Shown piece after piece: positions 17,305-26,583 of a stretch of 64,000 bases of DNA. Within the stretch, counting starts at the first letter, position 1, and every line of letters starts with the position of its first letter. Both the position numbers and the translations under genes were made by a program. Source of the DNA: Novosphingobium fuchskuhlense (lineage in GTDB: Bacteria > Pseudomonadota > Alphaproteobacteria > Sphingomonadales > Sphingomonadaceae); NCBI RefSeq assembly GCF_001519075.1, contig NZ_KQ954244.1, forward strand, positions 451,934 to 515,933, in the 5' to 3' direction. A model generated the notes under the pieces. That model had not been told where the DNA came from. It saw only the letters and a list, made by a program, of their open reading frames with translations, and ran no database searches.

Positions 17305-18297
17305 TTAGCCCGAGGAAAGGTGAGCTGATGCCAGAACGGCATCGGCAATGCCGACATAATCGGACCGCAGTTCGGCGGGGCCCTCTATCACGATGTCACC
17401 GGCCCACATGCACAGGTGCTGCGCAAGTTCCCGCATGCCGCCAGCCGCGAACTGTATCCGCAACGAGCCATCGGCCATTTCTTCGACCATCTGATTGCGA
17501 TGGAAGCGCCAATGCCGTGCACGTTCCGCGGCATGGGTCAAAACCTTGAGTGACACAGGATAAATCTCGCCCTGCCAGATGCCGAAACTGCGGGACATCC
17601 ATTCGTCCAGATCAAAGCCCGAAATGTTCTCCGCTATCCGATCTGACAGGGCAATCTCGCTCATGCGGTCCAATCGGTAGTTCACCGGCTGCATATGCTC
17701 GCCCGGCACTTTGGCAATCAGGTAGCTTAGCGGCCCCTGTACCAGACCGTATGGTGTAACCCTGCGCCACTCCGGCTTGGGTTTGCCATCAGCCTGATAT
17801 TTGAACTCCACCATCACACCCGCCATGATCGCGTTCTGAATGACGGCGAAAACCTCTCCCGCGACTGGAATGCATGGCCCGGCAGGAACGAACATTCTCT
17901 GAGCGATGTTAAGTGCCTCAATATCCGGCGCGATGCGGGTGCGTGCTGCCAGGTCCAAGGCACTTTGAACCTTGGCCTGCAAGCCAGCGAGAACGTCGGC
18001 TCTGGCATCCTGTCTGCTGGCACGAAGCGCTGAGACTTCCTCTGCAAGTGTCGCTAGTTCAACGGCATTGGGCTTGGTGAACATGCGTCCGAGCTTGCCC
18101 GCGATCCGCCAGCTTCTATTCCGACCGTCCTGCAACACTTCCAAATCAAAGTGGGCGGCAATGACATCACGCATGCGCTCTGCGGTTCGGCGGTTCACTC
18201 TCAGCAATGCCGCCATTTCATTTAGGCTCAAGCCCTCATTATGTTCCACCAATGCGTGGGCTAAGGTTAGTAGGCGATCTAATTTTGGCATACGCAC
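17305..18297 (-). CDS. HTH-WYL transcription regulator (CapW/BrxR-like)
   Basis: 330 residues. An N-terminal winged HTH (LSLNEMAALLRVNRRTAERM, about residues 24-43) is followed by a linker. The WYL domain spans about residues 150-240 (VEFKYQADG...VTPYGLVQGPLSYLIAK), and a C-terminal WCX-like dimer domain follows. This layout is that of CapW/BrxR repressors, which control defence operons. GTG at 18297 (AGGAG about nine bases upstream) is used; an ATG follows two codons later. It is divergent from the five-gene operon across 215 bases that contain a palindrome at a candidate promoter. I infer that it represses the operon until a ligand, perhaps nucleic acid debris, relieves it. Confidence 0.8.
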   Translation of the reverse strand: MRMPKLDRLLTLAHALVEHNEGLSLNEMAALLRVNRRTAERMRDVIAAHFDLEVLQDGRNRSWRIAGKLGRMFTKPNAVELATLAEEVSALRASRQDARADVLAGLQAKVQSALDLAARTRIAPDIEALNIAQRMFVPAGPCIPVAGEVFAVIQNAIMAGVMVEFKYQADGKPKPEWRRVTPYGLVQGPLSYLIAKVPGEHMQPVNYRLDRMSEIALSDRIAENISGFDLDEWMSRSFGIWQGEIYPVSLKVLTHAAERARHWRFHRNQMVEEMADGSLRIQFAAGGMRELAQHLCMWAGDIVIEGPAELRSDYVGIADAVLASAHLSSG

Positions 18298-18443
18298 TAA
18301 TACTTACTCCTTTTAGCCTAGCGCTTCCGTTTGGTCATAGCAAAGTAGAGTACCTACGACAAAGTCGGCCGTATCTCTCCAAAATCACTTTCCCGAAGCT
18401 GCGAACCTTGCCATACCAATCTCGCATACACCGTTTTGCGGCG

Positions 18444-18486
18444 TTGAGTGGCGTGCCGCTAGACCGATATTAGACCCGTCTAAATG
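18444..18486 (+). promoter_or_regulatory. Candidate promoter and operator of defence operon
   Basis: TTGAGT (18444-18449) and TATTAG (18468-18473) could form -35 and -10 boxes with 18-base spacing. TTAGAC-CC-GTCTAA (18470-18483) is a perfect palindrome over the -10, and TAGACC is repeated at 18460 and 18471, one helical turn apart. This fits repressor binding at the promoter of the gene starting at 18512. The ribosome site GGAG is at 18497-18500. Confidence 0.5.
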
Positions 18487-18511
18487 GGCTTTTTTTGGAG
18501 ATTTTTTGTTT

Positions 18512-19033
18512 ATGGCCGATGAAAAACATCTCTACGAGACGCTGCTTGAAGACACCATGGCTGCATGGCTATGGGAGGATAAAGTAGAATATGATGAGGA
18601 TGGAAATTATTATCATATTGGAACGCCATATACCATCGACGGTACATCGAGCTATCGCATGTTCATTGAGGCGCATGTAGACTCTGCCCTTATAAAGTTC
18701 TATGTTTATTCGCCAATAAGCATGCCTGAGAAGCGGCATAAAGACACCTGCGTGGTCATAAACCGACTGAACAAGAACGTATATTGCGGCGCGCTTGATA
18801 TTTCCGGCGATAATGTCCGTTATTGGCAGGTTGTTGATGTTGAAGGGTTCAACCCTGAGGTCCAGCTAATTACCAACATTCGTCAAGCGGCGGGCGCTGC
18901 ATTCCGGGCAAAAGTCACTGAAGCTATAGGGTCGCTTGCATTCACTAAGCTATCCGCTGAAGATATCATTGCTCAGTACGAAGCTCCCGAAGATGATGGT
19001 GCCGATGGAGATGAAGTGCCTGATGAGCTTTAA
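18512..19033 (+). CDS. YbjN-like protein, first gene of defence operon
   Basis: 173 residues, soluble and acidic at the C-terminus. The segment FIEAHVDSALIKFYVYSPIS, followed by 'VVINRLNKNVYCGALDI...IRYWQVVDVEG'-type strands, matches the YbjN/type III chaperone-like fold. Such proteins bind partners and have no known catalysis. ATG at 18512 is chosen; a TTG two codons earlier is closer to the GGAG. It is 41 bases before the STAND gene and the base composition is visibly AT-richer than the core. It may act as a chaperone or a target-recognition partner of the NTPase; this is inference. Confidence 0.65.
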   Translation: MADEKHLYETLLEDTMAAWLWEDKVEYDEDGNYYHIGTPYTIDGTSSYRMFIEAHVDSALIKFYVYSPISMPEKRHKDTCVVINRLNKNVYCGALDISGDNVRYWQVVDVEGFNPEVQLITNIRQAAGAAFRAKVTEAIGSLAFTKLSAEDIIAQYEAPEDDGADGDEVPDEL

Positions 19034-19074
19034 CGCTCAATAGGCAACGCATTCACTCAATCGGGACTTTCTCA

Positions 19075-22000
19075 ATGTCTTCACCGGTAGCGCGTGTATT
19101 TTTGTCCTCCACGTTCCGGGATTTTGGTGAAGAACGGGATCTACTGGTTCGACGAGTGTTTCCGGCATTACGGGCGCGGTTGCGGGAACGCTTCGTCGAA
19201 CTGGTCGATGTTGATTTGCGTTGGGGCATTACAGCCGATCAGGCCGAACGTGGCGAAGTTCTGCCGATATGCCTTGCAGAAATTGATCGCGCTCGGCCAT
19301 GGTTCGTGGGTATGCTCGGGGATCGATATGGCTGGGTACCGAAGCCCGATGCATATGATGCTGGCCTTATTGAAGAGCGCCCCTGGCTGAATGAGCATCG
19401 AGGCGGCAAGAGTGTAACTGAGCTAGAGATACTGCACGGCGTTCTCAATGATCCTGCGATGGCCGGCCGCGCGCTGTTCTATTTTCGTGATCCCGCTTAT
19501 GCGCGTAAGAAGGGCGGCGACTATGTTTCCACTTCGGCTGAGGACAGCCAACATCTTGAGCAACTCAAGGACCGTATCCGGGCCAGCAGCTTCCCGGTAG
19601 TCGAGAGCTATGTTTCGCCTCAGGCACTTGCCGAGCGGCTTGAGGCTGACCTTTGGGCTTTGCTGGATGAAGCTTTCCCGGCTGAGGATGTGCCCGATCC
19701 CTTTACCCGGGAGCAGCGAAAGCATGAAGCCTATGCCGCACCACGCCGCCGCCTATATCTCGGTGCTAATCGTTACATGGCCGCGCTCGATACGGCTCTG
19801 GGCGATAATGCCCAGCGTGTTCTGATCACCGGCCAGTCAGGTGGCGGCAAGAGTGCGCTCATCGCTAACTGGCTGGAGGGATATCGAAAGGCGCACCCAC
19901 AAGATCGTATTCACAAGTACTTTCTTGGCGGCAGCGCCGATGCGGCAAACCCGGCGGCTATGGTCCGGCACCTTGCCGAACACATCAAGCGTGAAACCGA
20001 TAGTGCAGATGAGATTCCTGCTGATCCCCAAGCACTCTTCGACAGCCTGCCGACTTGGCTGGCTTATGCCTCCTCGCATGCGAGCAAGGAAGGCTACCGC
20101 TGGGTGATCACGCTCGATGGCTTGAATGGCCTGACTGACTTAAGTGATCTGCGCTGGTTCCCAACATTTCTGCCCGAGTGCGTGCATGTGGTGATCTCAT
20201 GCTTGCACGGAGAGGTTCTTGAGGCACTCAAGACCAAAGGTCAGTGGCAGGAAATCGAGGTGGCCCCACTGGATGCCGAGGCATCACGGGAATTGCTGCG
20301 TGTTTATCTGGCCCGCTACAACAAGGCGTTGGCTACAGATTTGGAGGCGCGAGCACTCGCTCACCCACAAGCCACCAATCCTCTCTTTTTGCGCACACTT
20401 GCCGAAGAACTGCGACTGTTCGGCAGCCATGAGGAACTTTCGGACCGCCTTGACCATTATCTCACCAGCATCACCGTTGACGACCTGTTCGAGCGGGTCT
20501 TGGAGCGGGTAGAGGGGGATTGCGGCAAGCGTCGGTTGCAGACGGTCATGACCGCGCTATGGGCAAGCCGTGCCGGCCTCACCGAGCAGGAAATCCTCGA
20601 ATATGCCAAGCTGGTGCCCGCGACCTGGGCGCCGATCCGCTTGGCGTTGGATGAGGCGCTCATTGAAAGCGGCGGGCGGATCACGTTCGCACACGACTAC
20701 ATGCGGCTCGCCGTCTCGGACCGCTACATGGCTGGCAACAACGAACTGGGAGATGAAAACCAAAGCCTGGAAGCTCTCGCCCTGCGTCGCAAGGCGCATG
20801 CGAAACTGGCGAGGTGGTTCGAGGCACATGCGTTCCAGGATGGCACCGAGGGCGACGTACAGTCCCCAGCGCACTTTACCATTGATGACGCTCGTGCCGC
20901 CGAAGAAATCCCTTACCAGTGGAAGGCAGCGAAAAACTGGCACAAGCTCCAAGCCTGTCTCACTAAGCGCGACATGTTCGAAGCCACCTATGCATGTCGC
21001 TCCAACGAGGAACTCCTAGGTTATTGGCTCGCTGTCGAGACCAACACAAGCACATGTTTTGAGAACGCCTATGCCAAGGCCTGGAACCAGTGGGCGCTCA
21101 ATGAAACCGCAATCGAAATCGGAGACCTAGCATCCAACCTTCAGATATTCCTGTCCTTTTCAGGAAAATTTTCGCCCTTTACACTCAAACTTGCGCATCT
21201 ATCGCTCGAACTTGATGAAAAATTAAGGGGATTTGAAACTCCAGCGGTTGCTGTATCTCTCAACAACCTAGCTGCTCTGCTTCGGGACATGGGTGACTAT
21301 GCTGCGGCAGAGCCACTGTTTCGCCGCGCGCTGGCGGTTGCTGAGAAGGTCCTAGGGCCTGAGCATCCCGAAACGGGGGCCTCCTATAGCAACCTCGCGG
21401 GTCTTCTTTACCACATAGGTGACTATGCGGCGGCAGAGCCACTATTTCTCCGCGCGCTTGCAATTGCTGAAAAGGCCCAAGGGCCTGAGCATCCCTCCAC
21501 AGGCACCAGTCTCAACAATTTGGCCGTCCTGTTACGTGACATCGGTGACTGCGCTAGAGCTGAAGCGCTGTTGCGCCGTGCGCTGGCGATTTATGAAAAG
21601 ACTCTAGGTCCTAACCATATCAGCACGGGTGGCTCACTCGATAATCTAGCTATTCTGCTAAAAAATTTGGGGGACTATGCGTCGGCTGAACCACTGTACC
21701 GCCGCGCCCTCGCCATTGCCGAAAAGTCCCAAGGGCCCGAGCACCCCTCGACAGGCACAACGCTCAACAACCTGGCGGGGCTGCTTTATGCCATGGGGGA
21801 CTATACTGCATCAGAGCCACTGTTTCGCCGCGCGCTGGCGATTGCTGAGAAAACCCAAGGGCCCGAACACCCCGATACAGGCAATCGCCTCAACGGCCTG
21901 GCTCTCCTGTTGAAAAATTTGGGGGACTACGCGTCGGCTGAACCACTTTATCGCCGCGCCCTTGCCATCGCTGAGAAGTCTCAAGGGCCCGAGCACCCCG

Positions 22001-23052
22001 ATACAGGCAATCGCCTCAGTAACCTCGCGGGGCTACTTTACGCCATGGGTGACTATGCCGCAGCAGAGCCTCTGTTTCGCCGCGCGCTGGCGATTGCTGA
22101 GAAAACCCAAGGGCCCGAACACCCCGATACAGGCAATCGCCTCAACGGCCTGGCTCTCCTGTTGAAAAATTTGGGGGACTACGCGTCGGCTGAACCACTT
22201 TATCGCCGCGCCCTTGCCATCGCTGAGCAGTCTCAAGGGCCCGAACACCCCGAAACAGGCACGAGCATCAATAACCTCGCGGGGCTACTTTACGCCAAGG
22301 GTGACTATGCCGCAGCAGAGCCACTGTTTCGCCGCGCGCTGGCGGTTGCTGAGAAGACCCAAGGGCCTGAGCATCCGCAAACCGGCACGAGCCTCAATAA
22401 TCTTGCACTCATGCTGAAGATCATGGGGGATTACGCTTCAGCTGCGCCTCTTTATCGCCGCGCCCTAGACATCGCTGAGAAGTCTCTAGGACCCGAGCAT
22501 CCTGCGACAATCGCAAAGCTCACCAACCTAGCTTACCTGCTTCAAGAAATGGGAGACTACGTTGCAGCCGAGCCGTTGTTCCGTCGTGCGCTGGCGATTT
22601 CTGAAAAGTTGCGAGGTGCCAATCATCCAGAGGTAGGCAACATTGTTTATGGTTTGGGAAACATCCTTGTCGCACTGGGTCGCTTTGATGAGGCTGAACT
22701 GCTCTTCCGCCGTGAAATTTCCATCATTGAAAAATCAGAGGGGACGGATTGCGCATCGGTTGGCATTAGCTGCCACCAATTGGGAGTTCTATTACGAAAC
22801 GCCGGTCGCCTTGATGAGGCCGAAGTCGAACTTCAAAAGGCTTTAGTGATACGCGAAAAGCTTGATCCGCACAGCGCTGACCTGAGCTATACCCTCAGTG
22901 CGCTGGGAAAACTCTACGCCCTGCGTGGAGACATGCTGTCAGCTCACTCGTACTATGACCGGAGTCTGACTATCCTGCGCGCGCAGGCCGATCCTGACGA
23001 AAACGACATTCGCGATGTCGAGCAGCGAATCGCGGAATTGGGCGGGGATTGA
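19075..23052 (+). CDS. DUF4062-STAND NTPase-TPR protein
   Basis: 1325 residues. Residues 5-205 are a DUF4062 domain, TIR-related (RVFLSSTFRDFGEERDLLVR, DLRWGI). Residues about 225-560 are a STAND/NACHT-type NTPase with Walker A GQSGGGKS (253-260) and a Walker B-like VITLDGL. A helical linker leads to about 14 kinesin-light-chain-like TPR units of 42 residues (about 730-1300), typified by GDYAAAEPLFRRALAIAEK. The order effector/adaptor-NTPase-repeat sensor is that of bacterial NLR-like immune proteins, and resembles animal nephrocystin-3. I infer ligand sensing by the TPRs, oligomerisation by the NTPase, and signalling through DUF4062 or the neighbours. The downstream gene starts four bases after its stop. 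Confidence 0.85.
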   Translation: MSSPVARVFLSSTFRDFGEERDLLVRRVFPALRARLRERFVELVDVDLRWGITADQAERGEVLPICLAEIDRARPWFVGMLGDRYGWVPKPDAYDAGLIEERPWLNEHRGGKSVTELEILHGVLNDPAMAGRALFYFRDPAYARKKGGDYVSTSAEDSQHLEQLKDRIRASSFPVVESYVSPQALAERLEADLWALLDEAFPAEDVPDPFTREQRKHEAYAAPRRRLYLGANRYMAALDTALGDNAQRVLITGQSGGGKSALIANWLEGYRKAHPQDRIHKYFLGGSADAANPAAMVRHLAEHIKRETDSADEIPADPQALFDSLPTWLAYASSHASKEGYRWVITLDGLNGLTDLSDLRWFPTFLPECVHVVISCLHGEVLEALKTKGQWQEIEVAPLDAEASRELLRVYLARYNKALATDLEARALAHPQATNPLFLRTLAEELRLFGSHEELSDRLDHYLTSITVDDLFERVLERVEGDCGKRRLQTVMTALWASRAGLTEQEILEYAKLVPATWAPIRLALDEALIESGGRITFAHDYMRLAVSDRYMAGNNELGDENQSLEALALRRKAHAKLARWFEAHAFQDGTEGDVQSPAHFTIDDARAAEEIPYQWKAAKNWHKLQACLTKRDMFEATYACRSNEELLGYWLAVETNTSTCFENAYAKAWNQWALNETAIEIGDLASNLQIFLSFSGKFSPFTLKLAHLSLELDEKLRGFETPAVAVSLNNLAALLRDMGDYAAAEPLFRRALAVAEKVLGPEHPETGASYSNLAGLLYHIGDYAAAEPLFLRALAIAEKAQGPEHPSTGTSLNNLAVLLRDIGDCARAEALLRRALAIYEKTLGPNHISTGGSLDNLAILLKNLGDYASAEPLYRRALAIAEKSQGPEHPSTGTTLNNLAGLLYAMGDYTASEPLFRRALAIAEKTQGPEHPDTGNRLNGLALLLKNLGDYASAEPLYRRALAIAEKSQGPEHPDTGNRLSNLAGLLYAMGDYAAAEPLFRRALAIAEKTQGPEHPDTGNRLNGLALLLKNLGDYASAEPLYRRALAIAEQSQGPEHPETGTSINNLAGLLYAKGDYAAAEPLFRRALAVAEKTQGPEHPQTGTSLNNLALMLKIMGDYASAAPLYRRALDIAEKSLGPEHPATIAKLTNLAYLLQEMGDYVAAEPLFRRALAISEKLRGANHPEVGNIVYGLGNILVALGRFDEAELLFRREISIIEKSEGTDCASVGISCHQLGVLLRNAGRLDEAEVELQKALVIREKLDPHSADLSYTLSALGKLYALRGDMLSAHSYYDRSLTILRAQADPDENDIRDVEQRIAELGGD
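21796..22299 (+). repeat. Tandem duplication of a 252-bp TPR pair
   Basis: Two head-to-tail 252-base units (21796-22047 and 22048-22299), each encoding two 42-residue TPRs, are nearly identical in DNA, including at synonymous positions. Flanking TPRs share the protein pattern but are more divergent in DNA. This indicates recent in-frame expansion. Confidence 0.85.
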
Positions 23053-23056
23053 TTGA

Positions 23057-24823
23057 ATGGCGCCCAACATGACATCTCAAGCGTTCATTCCCTTCGCCAT
23101 AGGAATCACCGGCCATCGAAATATCTCACGCGTTGAAGAAGATCGGGTCCGTCCGGCTCTTGATGCCTTCTTTTCTAATCATGCGCGAGCCTATCCCTTC
23201 GTTCCGCTGCGCCTGCTTTCGGGCCTAGCCGAAGGGGCAGATCGGATCGTTGCCAGGGTCTTTCTGGAGGTAAGATCGCGTTTGATGGCCGAAGGCCGTG
23301 ATGGCGTGGCAAATTGGGAGTTGGTTGCAACTATTCCCTTCTCAGAACAGTCCTACAAGGACGATTTCCCTGAAACCCAAGACGAGTTCTACGAACTCAT
23401 GGCGGCGGCTTCGGACGTGGTCGCCGTTACCCAAACGCCTGCTGAGGCACTGCGGCGCGAACCATCGCTGCGAGACAATGGATATGAGGCGCAAGGCTAT
23501 TACATGCTGCGCCATTCCAACATGATCATTGCGTTATGGGATGGTATCCACCTCGAACTACGCGGAGGCACCTCTCACGTTGTGCGTCTAAAGCTTAACG
23601 GCCATGAGAGCCCCGATAACCCCTTCTCGGTGCATGATTGCGGATCGGTCTTCCATATCCCTGTGCAACGCAGTGAACCATCAAATTCACATGCGCCAAT
23701 GGCACCTCGGCATCTGTTCCCGGCAGCCCATCCAAACGGGGAAAAAGATCTTGAGGAACTCAAGATTGCCATTGGCCGTTTCAACCAATCTGCCCATCTA
23801 ACTGTCCAACCGGACGATATAGCGCAATCGCTGCGTTATCTATCGCCATCGGACGAGGATGGAACGGCAGCCCATCAGCATTGGCTTGACCGCGCCTCCG
23901 GGCTCGATCTGACGGTCATCAATGCTTTTGCCGCTACCGATACCATGGCGAGCTGCCTCGACAAAAAGCGCATCCGCTTCACGCGTGTGCTCTATGGCGC
24001 CGGAATGATACTCGCATTAGCCCTTTGGATTGGCCTGGATAGAATTGCCCAGGGCTGGATGGTCGGGCTCTATCTTTGTGCGTTGGGCTTGATTGTCGCC
24101 CTGTACAAACGGCTCAAACAGCGCGATCTTGCTATCGATCGGTTGGACTATCGTCTGCTTGCAGAGGCTTTGCGAGTACAAATTTATTGGCGCATGCTCG
24201 ACGGCATGAAGTCCGAGCATGAAGCGCCTGATGATCAGCCTGAGGCAGAGTTTCTCCATGCCATGGTGCTGGATGGCTTGCTTTCGCAACAGGCTTTGGA
24301 AATGGGATGGCTTCGGGAAGTTCTGAGGCTGTGTGGTATGGATCGAAATCCTACCCGACTGTCACGAGCGGATAGAGCACTACACCTTCATCACTGGATC
24401 AGCGACCAAAGCGGCTACTTTGCGCGGACCGAGCGCCGATATGACCGCCAGCACTCAATTCTTCGCGGAATGACATTGGCGGCGGCTGTCTGTGGCATTT
24501 TGGCAGCAGCCTGTGTGGTGTGGATTGATCAGCATGATCTCCCGGAATCGCTCCGACATTACGCTTCGATCGCCGCCGCGTCATTGCCTGCCGCCGCCCT
24601 GCTTTTGGAATCCTATAAGGATCGCATGGCAATTGAGGAGCAGGCCAAAAATATGGCGCGCATGAAGGGCGTCTTTCATCGAAGTCGCGACCGACTAAAG
24701 GGAATGAGCACCAGCCACATGCCCCCACTAGGCCTCATTCGCGCATTGGGCCAGGAAGCCTTGGCCGAAAGTGCCAATTGGTTGATTTTGCGCCGATCAA
24801 AGCCGACTGTCCTTCCAACCTGA
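23057..24823 (+). CDS. SLOG-like protein with four-segment membrane domain
   Basis: 588 residues. The N-terminus 'FAIGITGHRNIS' with 'LRLLSGLAEGADRIVARVFL' and 'LVATIPFSEQSYKDDF' matches the SLOG/LSDAT Rossmannoid group that senses or processes nucleotide ligands. Two predicted membrane hairpins follow: about 305-347 (LYGAGMILALALWIGL; GLYLCALGLIVALY) and about 465-510 (MTLAAAVCGILAAACVVWI; YASIAAASLPAAALLL). A basic helical tail comes next. The last part resembles SLATT/DUF4231 membrane effectors. I infer that ligand binding by SLOG triggers membrane disruption. It starts four bases after the STAND gene, so the two are surely co-translated. No such fusion name is known to me. Confidence 0.7.
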   Translation: MAPNMTSQAFIPFAIGITGHRNISRVEEDRVRPALDAFFSNHARAYPFVPLRLLSGLAEGADRIVARVFLEVRSRLMAEGRDGVANWELVATIPFSEQSYKDDFPETQDEFYELMAAASDVVAVTQTPAEALRREPSLRDNGYEAQGYYMLRHSNMIIALWDGIHLELRGGTSHVVRLKLNGHESPDNPFSVHDCGSVFHIPVQRSEPSNSHAPMAPRHLFPAAHPNGEKDLEELKIAIGRFNQSAHLTVQPDDIAQSLRYLSPSDEDGTAAHQHWLDRASGLDLTVINAFAATDTMASCLDKKRIRFTRVLYGAGMILALALWIGLDRIAQGWMVGLYLCALGLIVALYKRLKQRDLAIDRLDYRLLAEALRVQIYWRMLDGMKSEHEAPDDQPEAEFLHAMVLDGLLSQQALEMGWLREVLRLCGMDRNPTRLSRADRALHLHHWISDQSGYFARTERRYDRQHSILRGMTLAAAVCGILAAACVVWIDQHDLPESLRHYASIAAASLPAAALLLESYKDRMAIEEQAKNMARMKGVFHRSRDRLKGMSTSHMPPLGLIRALGQEALAESANWLILRRSKPTVLPT

Positions 24824-24869
24824 CGGTTTGGACTATCGTATATCGTAGCGCAGATAGAAAGAGTTCAAC

Positions 24870-26525
24870 ATGGCTTCAAAACTCATCGAGACTGCTTTTT
24901 TCAAGGCGGCTTTGGGCTATGCGAAAGCAATTGCCCGTATGCGAGGCGAACAGGTGCTCACGCCACTCACAATGCTGGGAGGCTTACTAAAAGCATCAAT
25001 CGAAGCCGATGACGGCGATGACGCCCAAGGGGTGGCCAACAATTCCGACAGCATCAAGGCGGCCCTTCATGCTCATGGTTTTGAGTTGTCTGAAGGCGAT
25101 ATCGAACCACTCGATGACAAAATCCAATTGGCAGATGATCTAAAGAACTCCCTCAATTCGAACGGCAAGGACCTTGCAAAGTTTCTGGATGCGCTTTTGA
25201 ACAGCGTTTCTCCCGTCTCGCTCAATGGCAATCCCCTTGCCTCTATCATCTCCCCATATTTAACTGATTATCTAGGTGAAGGCGATGAGCCAACGATTGG
25301 CGGCGACGCATTCTCTGCCGCAGCGTTCTGCGCCTTCGAGAAGGGCGAGTTCAAGGATTACGCGGGGCTATCATCGTTCTTTTCCGCTAACCGCCTGTAC
25401 CTTTTGGCGCTGATCGACAAGGTGTTCGGCGGCAGGCGGAGCGCAAAGCGAGAGGCTCCCGAAAACAGCAAACTTTCTTCCGACCTTGAAGCCGCTCTCC
25501 GTGATCGGGACGATGGGCATAGTGCGCGTTTCGTGTCAGCCCTTGATGTTGGTCTCACAACAGGTGTGAACATTATCGCTGACCGGATTACCGCTTACCA
25601 TGAGGCCGGGCACGCCATAGTTTCATCTGTTTTACGACCTGAAATTCCAGTGAACCGTGTATTGGTCAAGCGTGAAAAAGGTTATCTAGGCGTCACAATG
25701 TACGACGGCACTGCTCCTCAGCGCAACCTTTACCGGCGTGAGGATTATCTGGTTGAACTCTGCGTTTGTTTGGCGGGACAGGCGGCACAAGGCATAAAAT
25801 TTGGCCCTGATTTTATGGATGAAGGGGTTTCGTCCGATATTGAGAGAGCCACAAAGAGAGCATGGAACAGCATTGCTTATTATGGGTTAGACCCTGAATT
25901 TGGGCCAGTTGACCTATCGATCTTCAAGCAAAGTTCCGGCTGGTTGTTCGATGAGGCGCAAAAGCGATTGCAGGCCGTTATGAAAGAGGCTGCTAGCCGC
26001 ACGGACAATATTCTCAAGGAGAACTGGATCAAGCTCGAAGCCATAGCCGCAGCCCTGATCGAAACCGGGGATGTAGATTTTGAGCAATTCGTCGCTGGCC
26101 TGAAAATCAGCGGGTTAGAGCAAGTCCCAGGTGTGTTGAGGGCTGAGAATGTGCCGGTTACTCGGGCTGTCGCATTTACCAGCCAACCCGGTTCACACCA
26201 GACCCCCGAAGGTGCCGTTCGGTATGAAGCTGGGGATGCCATCGTCACTGGTGAAGATGGCGATAGCTGGCCTATATCACGCGCCATTTTTGAGCAGTTT
26301 TACCAGCCCGAGAACGCTGAGAGTTTTGGTGGCGATGGTCTTTACGTGAAAATTCCAAAGCAGGTTCTGGTTTTACCGCTAGGTGAAAGATCACGGGTTG
26401 ATATGTCAGGGGGGCGCGGCGTCCTTCTCGGAAATAGCGGTGATTGGATAGTTGATTATGGCTGTGGCGACATGGCGATAGTGTCAGGAGGCGTTTTTGA
26501 GCGGCTCTATCGGATTTGCGATTAA
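24870..26525 (+). CDS. Clp_N-like / M41 metalloprotease without AAA+ motor
   Basis: 551 residues. Residues 1-110 are helical and resemble one Clp N-terminal substrate/adaptor domain ('AFFKAALGYAKAIARMRGEQVLTPLTMLGGLL'-like; only short stretches are diagnostic). Residues about 235-400 form an FtsH-type M41 zinc protease: HEAGH at 244-248, GYLGVTM, and the third ligand Asp323 in GVSSDIERAT. FtsH's AAA+ module is absent and no membrane segment is visible. The C-terminal 150 residues are unrecognised. It is 46 bases after the SLOG gene. Without a motor it may cut accessible proteins when activated, perhaps by the STAND oligomer; that is inference. Confidence 0.75.
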   Translation: MASKLIETAFFKAALGYAKAIARMRGEQVLTPLTMLGGLLKASIEADDGDDAQGVANNSDSIKAALHAHGFELSEGDIEPLDDKIQLADDLKNSLNSNGKDLAKFLDALLNSVSPVSLNGNPLASIISPYLTDYLGEGDEPTIGGDAFSAAAFCAFEKGEFKDYAGLSSFFSANRLYLLALIDKVFGGRRSAKREAPENSKLSSDLEAALRDRDDGHSARFVSALDVGLTTGVNIIADRITAYHEAGHAIVSSVLRPEIPVNRVLVKREKGYLGVTMYDGTAPQRNLYRREDYLVELCVCLAGQAAQGIKFGPDFMDEGVSSDIERATKRAWNSIAYYGLDPEFGPVDLSIFKQSSGWLFDEAQKRLQAVMKEAASRTDNILKENWIKLEAIAAALIETGDVDFEQFVAGLKISGLEQVPGVLRAENVPVTRAVAFTSQPGSHQTPEGAVRYEAGDAIVTGEDGDSWPISRAIFEQFYQPENAESFGGDGLYVKIPKQVLVLPLGERSRVDMSGGRGVLLGNSGDWIVDYGCGDMAIVSGGVFERLYRICD

Positions 26526-26583
26526 GCGCCAGGCGCTTGCAATTTTTATCTGATGAATTTCTCTTCGAAAATTAGGATTGATC

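Noticed and set aside
18512..19033. Type III secretion chaperone
   Set aside because: The YbjN fold is shared, but no secretion genes are present.
21260..22460. Regular repeats as a possible CRISPR array
   Set aside because: They are in-frame 126-base TPR units within one gene, with no unique spacers.
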